A stretch of 64,000 nt of DNA. It comes from Pseudocercospora fijiensis CIRAD86. Taxonomy: Eukaryota > Ascomycota > Dothideomycetes > Mycosphaerellales > Mycosphaerellaceae. How positions within the stretch are numbered: position 1 is the first letter of the stretch; each line of letters opens with the position of its first letter. The position numbers and the translations under genes are program-made. The stretch lies in NCBI RefSeq assembly GCF_000340215.1, contig NW_006921541.1:2887527-2951526 (forward strand), written 5' to 3'. The notes below the pieces were generated by a model. The model worked only from the letters and a program-made list of their open reading frames with translations, was not told where the DNA came from and searched no databases. This document shows, piece by piece, positions 57,273-64,000 of the stretch.

Positions 57273-57551
57273 TAAAGGACGGAAACTAACACTACTACTA
57301 CCACTTATAGCAATAGTATAGGCTACCGAGGGTAATATAACCTATAGCAATATAGGCAGCTATGTTTAGCAAGATAGGATAACGAGACTGTCGCTTAGGC
57401 TAATAACTAGAGCCCTACAATATAGGCATTGTAGAAGTGTAATATAAACAATGTGCTATACGAGGTTAATAATCTGTCTACTCTATAGAAGGAGGCCTCT
57501 TATATAGGCTTAAAACTAGCCTATAGGTATAGGGCCGGTTACTAGCTAATA
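57273..57551 (-). repeat. 5' LTR of nested element
   Basis: 279 bp, the partner of 45266-45544. Followed by GCAT at 57552. Confidence 0.93.
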
Positions 57552-57985
57552 GCATCCGTAAACACCTATTACCTAATAGCAAAACACGCCCTAAACTAGC
57601 ACTAAGGTACATTAGCCTATTCCGTATTCGGGAAGTTAAGGGCTCTTCCGTATAGGCCTATTAGTTATAGCTCCTACTATACTATACTATCTATAATACC
57701 TTCTATATCTCCCTCCTTAAACTATACTACTACCGCGGAGACTCTAATAAAGAAGCCCCTACTAAATATAAAGAGATACTAGCTAACGGTAAAGAGCTAT
57801 AGTCTATAGAACGTATTCTAAAGCACCGGACTAGGCAAGGCAAAAAGGAGTACCTCCTAAGATAGCAAGGCTATTCGCCTAAATAGGACTCGTAGGAAGA
57901 TAAAGCCTCTTTTAAAGACATAACTAAGTTGTTAGATAAGTATTAGACTAGTATAAAGAACAAGAAGAAGGCTAAGGGGCTATAA
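57552..57985 (+). pseudogene. Integrase C-terminus and chromodomain of outer Gypsy, RIP-broken
   Basis: Continues the outer integrase after the nested element: RKHLLPNSKTRPKLALRYIS, LFRIREV, then the chromodomain IERILKHRTRQGKKEYLLR, QGYSPK, DS, EDKASFKDITKLLDKY (RIP stops stand where W is expected in WxxW positions). Stop TAA at 57983-57985. Chromodomains steer integration to marked chromatin in chromoviruses. Confidence 0.92.
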
Positions 57986-57997
57986 TGTCGCCTAGGA

Positions 57998-58024
57998 ATA
58001 ATACTACCCCCGGGGTGCTATTAG
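57998..58024. repeat. 27-bp near-palindrome, copy 6 (after outer Gypsy ORF)
   Basis: Left half AATAATACTACCCC, then C, right half GGGGTGCTATTAG. Only 12 bp after the outer pol stop, in an element of a different family. Confidence 0.8.
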
Positions 58025-58277
58025 CTAACTAATTAGAGGCCGGCAAACTAGGACAATAAGACTATACTACTATAGTAAACGCGTACCGAGTATTAACAAG
58101 CGCGCTATAACGCGTCAACTATTCGCTACTCTTTTAGGAAACTACCTCTCTACTAACGCGCCTTATAAGGCCCTTCTCCTAGTATTTAGGTCCCCCTCTT
58201 ATTCCTTTATTCTATCGAGGCCTCGAGGCCTAGGCGATCGGCGAGGGCGGCGTCGCGCTTGTAACGGCGCGGCCGGC

Positions 58278-58390
58278 GCGGCTATATTAGTAACGGTATT
58301 ACGGAGTGTATTACTATTTAAGGAAGGAAGGATATAGCTATATTAGTAACGGTATTGCCGAGTTGTTATTAGTTAAAGAAGGAAATTGGA
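58278..58390. repeat. Two-copy tandem repeat, about 60 bp
   Basis: GCTATATTAGTAACGGTATT occurs at about 58279 and 58339, each followed by a similar GAG..TTATTA..AAGGAAGG stretch. Confidence 0.7.
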
Positions 58391-58802
58391 AGAAGGTAAA
58401 GTTAGCGCTAAGACGACTAGCGCCGCTATTATTAACATTACTTGCTATTATCGCTATACCTACGAAGACAACCTTACCTACACTACGAGCCTAAGGCACC
58501 TTTAATCAAAACTTTAATTAAAACTTTAAGCCGCTTAAAAGATTAAGCGACTAATAGACTAGCTAACTAAGGGCAAAACTATAGAGCTAAGCTAGCTAGG
58601 GTCGATCTTACGGATAATAGGTTACTCCTCGATCTTTCCGACCCTTTAAGCGAAGCGAACCTCTACTACTATACTTATAATAGCCTTTACTTATAGAAAC
58701 TAGACGAGCTGTGTTTTTTAAAAAGATAAGATAAGATTGACACTTAAAGGCTGCTAAACCTAGCTAATTAGGGCTAGCGAAACCACGAACAATAAGAATA
58801 AT

Positions 58803-58856
58803 AACCCTCGGAAGCGGACAAACCCTCGGAAGCGGACAAACCCTCGGAAGCGGACA
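58803..58856. repeat. 18-bp tandem repeat, 3 copies
   Basis: Unit AACCCTCGGAAGCGGACA three times; the last copy is followed by TTAC. Confidence 0.9.
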
Positions 58857-59227
58857 TTACTAGGTCTTTTAAGAGTAGACGCAAAGAACTCGGTACGACA
58901 TTACTTAGAGCGGAGGTGGGGCTGCAATACCTCGTGCGTCTACCTATTATAGCAGGGAAGACGCGCTCGTATTATAATTAGTCGAAGGCCCTTAATTCTT
59001 ATAGATACATATCACTTTATAGTTTATTATATATAGGAATAGCGTAGTTAGAGTTAGACATTATGCTATATTGGAGGTAAGGTTTAATACAGTTATATAA
59101 TCGGCAGTTATATGTTCAATTTAGCGCGGACTAAGCGGCTTATTAGACCTGCCAAGTTAGTAGCAATAGAGGTTAAGACTAGAACAAAGACCGGCTACGA
59201 GGGCGCGGCCTTTAGAAGGGAAGCGTA

Positions 59228-59424
59228 TATTAGGACTAAAGAGGTTATACGTAATTAGCATGTAACCGGGCTCGAGTAAAGCTAGGGTCTTAATGCCTTA
59301 GGCAGGGCTTAGCGCTTAGCAATAGGCTAACTTACCTGCCTTCCTCCCTCTCCTCCTAGCTCCTTATCGAATACTACTCGTACCTACTACTACCCTATCT
59401 ACCTGCTAATATACCCTTCTTACA
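59228..59424 (+). repeat. 3' LTR of outer Gypsy
   Basis: 197 bp, ends CCCTTCTTACA, retaining the canonical CA that is TA in the 5' LTR. Followed by ACTCG at 59425-59429. Confidence 0.93.
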
Positions 59425-62419
59425 ACTCGAGAATATTATATATAACTATTATTAAAGAGCGAAGTAGGTAGAGGCGGTTATTCTAGCTAACTTATTATAC
59501 GCCTATCGGACTAATATTGCTATATAGTATTAGTCTAAATATATACGACTATTAGCGGCGGTAGAGCTATTATAGTAGCTCTAGTAGTATCGATAGCGAT
59601 ATAATAATAGTACGTTATTTGCTATCTAGTAGGCATATATCGATATAGGTATAGGCGCCTTGCTATTAGTCTACTAGTAATAACAACCTCGCTAAATATA
59701 ATAACCGCGATAGGTAAGGGACCTATTCGCGCTAGGGAAGGACACTTAGCGCGCGCTAGAGTATATAGCGACTATTTCCGATACTAATTAGTATAGAAAT
59801 AGTTACTACTATCCTCTGCCGTCGTTCTAGATCCCTCCGCTATTATAATTTAAGCCTACGTATATAACTAACTTAGTACTATAAATATATATACTATAGG
59901 CGATAGTACCTTCTAGTATAGCATATCTTCTTTAAACGACGGTAGTTTAATAGACGTAATACGCTAGGTCCTTTACTAATAGCGCCTTCTATATATACCT
60001 ACTATACTAAGCGGTCTTTGTTACTCTATAGTAGCCGCTAATATACCGATACTATAGCTATTAAACTTATTAAAATATATACTATAATAATAGTCGCTAA
60101 TAGATATATTATAACTTAGTAATTAGTAGTTAGGGATATTCTAATATTTATTAGCGATTAACGATACTTGCTAGAAGGATAGCGGCGGCTATTTAATATT
60201 AGGACCTTTAGTAGCAATCTATACTATAGCGGCGGCGGCGGCAATAGTAGCAGCGGCAATAGTTAAGGTATTAATAGCTAATAAGGCAAGGTAAGAGTAA
60301 GTAGATATACCTCGAATTTAGCGTAAAGGCTATACTATACGCTAACTTTAGCTTTATTAAGCTATTGCTAGCGACCTTAGTAGAAATTACTATATTTCTA
60401 AAGCCCTTTTAAATTTAAAGTATATTTTAACTAAATTTATTAGGGGAGTTAGTAGTAACTCGAGGTAGGGAATAGGACTAGTTTAAAAGTAGGTTAAGCT
60501 AAATAGCGCGAGTTACTAATATATAGGCTACTAAGTATCGCCGTAATCTATATCTAATAGTACTATAGCGATAAACAAATAAAGCCTATAAGCTAAACTC
60601 TCTAAGATAGGTACGCGTATAGCCGAGTTACGCGCCTAAGGCAATTAGGTACCTCTAAAGCCGCGTCTACTAAGGATTAGCCTAGTTAGCTAAGAAACGT
60701 GTACCGAGAATCGAACGCGCGACCTTAGAACCTATAGACCGTAAAGCGTAGATACTATATTAGACTACTATACTAGCGCGCCTATTTACTAGTATTATAT
60801 AGCGATAGAAGATTAGAAGTATCCGCGCTTACTAAGCGTAGATCTCGGGCGCACTTATAGGCTTTATAAGTCGGCTATATACTCGGCTTCCGCCTTATAA
60901 AAAATTTAGTTTATAGTAGCGAGAGATTAAAGCAAAGACTAGACTAAGATATAGAGTCCCTTATAGTAGTCTATATATAGTATATATAGTTATTCTATAG
61001 ACTATAGTAATCCCTACTATGTTTTTAAGGTCTAAAGAATAACTAAAGTGCGGTATAATAATTAAATAGTATAATTAATTATAGTAAAGACTAAACAAGA
61101 GTTCTAGGAGCTTACTTATACTAGGTATATAAGATTAGTACTATCTATAGGCACTATTTAGTCTATAGTAACGAGAAGTTAGGATAAGTTATATAAGAGA
61201 AATATAACTACTAACCTAGAATAAAGTTCGATTACCTTAGCTATACTATAAGTAGGACTCTGCCTCCGATATTATAAATAAGATTAAATCTAGGCTCGGT
61301 TTTATAGAGAGTTTTCCGAGTAATCTAGGTACTTAAGACTCGGAGGACTTACTACCTCGGAAACCTACTAAGCCCTACTGCTAGACTACTAGTATTCGCT
61401 AGTATACTATTAGAATATAGCTAAAAAGGGAGTTATAGGGTCCTCTAAAAGCGTCTCTAAGACTATTCCTATCTTAAGCTCGAGATATATATCCTTTCCG
61501 AACTTATCGGTATTCTTAGAGAGAACTTAAAGATCGGTATTTACTAATCTTCTCTTTTAGATTAGTATCTTATTTAGGGTTAGATCGAAGGAACCGCTCG
61601 CTATAATCTACTTAGATATAGTCTATAGTAATATATATAATACCGCTTTTACGTCTATAGGGAGGTTTATCTATATATATTCTATATAGAGATTCTATAT
61701 AGCTAGCGTATAGAGGCTAGATAACTAGAATAATCCTAGGAGTACTACTTGTCTCGCCGGATATATAATCGCCTTACCGAAGGTAGGATAATATATCGTG
61801 TCTTACGAATAGTAATATTACTTTAGTATTAAGTAGAACTCTATCCTAAATTATCCGCGGTAAAAAGGTTAGGTAAATAAAGTCGCCTAGAGTATAGCAT
61901 TTTACTATTACAAGCCGCTACGAGATTCTTTAAGTATGTCTTTATTCATATATTATCTCGTCGCTATTCGAATCTGTAATTAGTTGTTAGTTAGATAGGA
62001 ATAAAGTAAAGTCGAAGACGATAGAGTTATACTAAGCCTTAGCGGATAACTTAGCGATAGTTATTGTCTTGCACCTTTCTACCTCCGAGTCCTTTTAGGC
62101 GCCCCGCTTTATAGACTACTTAGACCTTCTAACTCGTACTACAAACTTCCTTCTATATTAATAAGTAACTAGCCCTTATATTATTCTTTTCTAAGTAGAC
62201 TATTCTATATATATATAAGCGGTCTATGCTAAGCCTATAGCGAAGCGCCTAAAAGAAAACTATACGGCTCCTATATAACTATCCGGTATATAAACGAGAA
62301 TTCGAATTTATAGAAGTATAACTATATATTAGATAGATAAACCTAAAAAAGCTGTTCTACGTAATAATAAGAAGAAGATTTGTTCTTATATAAGCCTATC
62401 GCTAATTTAGATACTATAG
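59425..62419 (+). repeat. Older RIP-mutated repeat, right part
   Basis: Continuation of the repeat at 38399-39970 after the outer Gypsy. A plus-strand frame is continued through VEAVILANLLYAYRTNIAI with many TAG/TAA in positions that suggest a Gln-rich protein. From about 60200 there is a (GCG)n-rich stretch, then non-coding AT-rich RIP DNA. Element family unknown. Confidence 0.5.
60697..60787 (-). other. tRNA-like sequence, decayed
   Basis: On the minus strand an A-box-like CTAGTATAGTAGTC and a B-box/T-arm-like GCGCGTTCGATTCTCGG are spaced as in a tRNA gene. The anticodon arm (CGCTTTACGG) does not pair well and the ends do not form an acceptor stem, so this is a tRNA pseudogene or SINE head altered by RIP. 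Confidence 0.35.
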
Positions 62420-62698
62420 TAAAGGACGGAAACTAACACTACTACTACTACTAGTAGCAATAGTATAGGCAACCGAGGGTAATATAACCTATAGCAATAT
62501 AGGCAGCTATGTTTAGCAAGATAGGATAACGAGACTGCCGCTTAGGCTAGTAACTAGAGCCCTGCAATATAGGCATTATAGAAGTGTAATATAAACAATA
62601 TGCTGTACGAGGTTAATAATCTGTCTACTCTATAGAAGGAGGCCTCTTATATAGGCTTAAAACTAGGCTATAGGTATAGGGCCGGTTACTAGCTAATA
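62420..62698 (-). repeat. 3' LTR of second copy
   Basis: 279 bp, same boundaries (TAAAGGACGG .. TAGCTAATA on the plus strand) as the two LTRs of the nested copy. Left flank is ATAG. Confidence 0.9.
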
Positions 62699-62803
62699 TC
62701 CCTCCCTTTCTTCGTATCTAACTAGACACGTTTTATAAGGCACGCTTAAAACAAACATATACGCATCCTTAGCGCTCTTAGCTAAGGCCGTTTTCAGAAC
62801 TCC

Positions 62804-62830
62804 GTAATAACACCCCCGGGGTAGCATTAA
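62804..62830. repeat. 27-bp near-palindrome, copy 7
   Basis: Left half GTAATAACACCCC, then C, right half GGGGTAGCATTAA. Same place relative to ORF3 as copy 1. Confidence 0.85.
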
Positions 62831-62892
62831 TCCTAGATACTATAATTATACAAAAACAATTTCCTAAACAACTAATTACTATATAGACTTAC

Positions 62893-64000
62893 TATTGCTT
62901 TAGTGTACCGTAATCCTCGCTAGTAATAACCTTATCTACTAGTCGGCTCTCGAAATCTCCTCCGGAGGCGTAGAAGCTATTAGTACCGAAGTACTATCCC
63001 TCGTAGAGAGCTTAATTAACGAGGAGGTTAGTAGCCTTTTCCTTCGTAGCATTCTTCTAATCGTATAGATATTCCTTAAGTCCCTCGTTATTAAGCTAGA
63101 GGATCTGTTTAACTTCGTTCTAAACAACGTAACTTAACTAAGGAATCCTACTAACTAGGGCGTCGGAGATATAGCCGAGGCCTTCGACTAAGATAGCCGT
63201 AGGGAAAGCGAATAGTACGAAGGAGTTAGAGGCTAGGAGAGCGGTTAGATTGCGGTACGCTTTAGCAACCTAAGAGACTGTTAAGTTCTCGTAGCCCTTA
63301 ACCTTAGTGCCGTTAATAACGCGAGAGTAGCCTAGGTTAATTAATATACGGTTGCTCTTAGTCTTTAGATTACTATATAGTAGGTATAGCATCTAAATAG
63401 AGACTTCGTACTTCTTTAGAGGGTTGAGGATCTACTCCGCTTTACGCCCCTTACTATTAGGCTAACTATTAAACATATAGTCGAGGTCGTCGTCGGTAAG
63501 GTGCTTATTAGTAAGCTTACCGATTTTGCTTAGTAGGACTAGGCTACGAGCCTTAAGCTTCTTAACCTAGTTCGCAAAGACCTCGGGCTAGTATATACCT
63601 TCGATAATAGTAGAGTAGCTAGTCTTATCCTTAGATATAAGGCAGACCTTAATACGTAGGTAACTAGTACCCTCGCTAGCTACGAGCTTAACTATATCTT
63701 GTCCGAAACGAGTAGACTCCTTAGAAGGACAGTTTTTATAAGTACCGCTAACCTTAAAGAACTTAGTAGGCTTAGGGACGGAGATAAGCTCGTATATATA
63801 ATTAGGTCGAAAGGCGACAGCTAAGAGCTATAGAGCAGGGTACTAGCGGACGATTTAGTTGCTTATACTATAAGTTTAAAGGGCATTACGGCCTTCTTGC
63901 CTAGACTTAGGTATCGTACGTATATACTAAAGGTATATTTTAAACTCCTCCTATATTATATCGATAAGGAAAGGAAGGTATACTCTACGAGGCTCTTATA
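62893..64000 (-). pseudogene. ORF3 of the second copy, 3' part
   Basis: Same frame as 45733-48480, with stops TAG/TAA only. Ends in the same ALKQ-like or TLKQ-like C-terminus. The N-terminal two thirds lie outside the window. Confidence 0.7.

Larger units (their letters stand above)
45266..57551 (-). mobile_element. Nested LTR retrotransposon, Gypsy type, 12286 bp, with an extra ORF
   Basis: Minus-oriented element inserted in the outer integrase. Its 279-bp LTRs are at 57273-57551 (5') and 45266-45544 (3'), with GCAT target duplications. In its own direction: LTR, gag-protease (56454-53398), pol (53390-49625), an ORF of unknown function (48480-45733), a polypurine tract, LTR. Joining the flanks 45265 and 57556 restores the outer reading frame exactly. 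RIP is moderate. The orientation is confirmed by the polypurine tract GAAGAAAGGGAGGGA directly before the 3' LTR. A second copy begins at 62420. Confidence 0.95.
58025..59227. other. 3' non-coding region of outer Gypsy
   Basis: About 1.2 kb before the 3' LTR. It holds two small tandem repeats and ends in a purine-rich AGAAGGGAAGCG that may be the polypurine tract. The 62-codon frame at 58306 has no recognisable similarity. Confidence 0.55.
39971..59424 (+). mobile_element. Outer LTR retrotransposon, Gypsy chromovirus, RIP-inactivated, split by a nested element
   Basis: LTR-LTR element with 197-bp LTRs and 5-bp target duplications. Without the nested 12.3-kb element it is about 7.2 kb. Order: gag with zinc knuckle, protease, reverse transcriptase, RNase H, integrase, chromodomain. 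This order and the chromodomain define a chromovirus. All internal stops in the coding frames are TAG/TAA; RIP is less complete here than in the left block, since CAA and GCA codons survive. No large indels apart from the nested insertion and a 7-bp duplication at 44918-44931. Confidence 0.93.
62420..64000 (-). mobile_element. Second copy of the nested-type Gypsy element (continues beyond window)
   Basis: Begins with a 279-bp LTR (62420-62698), followed by the same polypurine tract, near-palindrome and ORF3 3' part as 45545-46850. Differences between copies are mainly C/T and G/A at CpA/TpG sites. Only the 3' end of the element, in its own direction, is in the window. Confidence 0.92.

Noticed and set aside
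1..64000. CRISPR arrays, bacterial operons, rRNA genes
   Set aside because: None present; the window is eukaryotic, and the short tandem repeats have no spacer structure.

Overview
This is fungal nuclear DNA, most likely from a filamentous ascomycete (Pezizomycotina; the gene set and repeats would suit a Dothideomycete, but I cannot fix the species). The genes have short introns (48-65 bp) with GT..AG ends and CTAAC/CTGAC-like branch points. Large blocks show the signature of repeat-induced point mutation (RIP): CpA and TpG are almost gone, TpA is in excess, and long protein frames are broken only by TAG/TAA.

Layout. (1) 1-1502: minus-strand F-box gene (Pof7/Hrt3/FBXO9 type), running off the left edge. 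(2) About 1640-18104: RIP-saturated repeat block. Its recognisable core is a Helitron Rep-helicase frame, 8914-15900, 2328 codons in one frame apart from RIP stops. (3) About 18105-38398: gene island with an Mtm1/SLC25A39-like mitochondrial carrier, a divergent Erg6-like sterol methyltransferase, a GNAT acetyltransferase, a Sec14-like lipid transfer protein, a very large disordered protein, a second F-box protein, Vps51, Rmi1, a small conserved gene broken by a 71-bp insertion, and a gene fragment cut off at the next repeat block. (4) About 38399-64000: second repeat block of nested retrotransposons.

The nest can be read directly. A chromodomain Gypsy element (plus strand, 39971-59424, 197-bp LTRs, 5-bp target duplication ACTCG) sits in an older unidentified repeat. 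A 12286-bp Gypsy element (minus strand, 45266-57551, 279-bp LTRs, 4-bp duplication GCAT) has inserted into the integrase of the first. Removing the inner element rejoins the outer integrase in frame. A second copy of the inner element starts at 62420 and leaves the window.

The inner element is the most unusual object. Besides gag-protease and pol it has a third sense ORF of about 915 codons between pol and the 3' LTR, with no family I recognise. A 27-bp near-palindrome with a CCCCCGGGG core brackets each of its ORFs and also follows the stop codon of the outer element. Other points of interest: a RIP island mutated on one strand only (33055-33384), a tandem repeat that straddles the RIP boundary (18063-18125), and the 71-bp insertion with an 8-bp duplication that may be acting as an intron.

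The host genes are ordinary and not a pathway: mitochondrial transport, sterol and lipid traffic, retrograde vesicle tethering (Vps51), recombination intermediate dissolution (Rmi1) and ubiquitin ligase adaptors. Vps51 and Rmi1 are divergent and share a 206-bp promoter interval.
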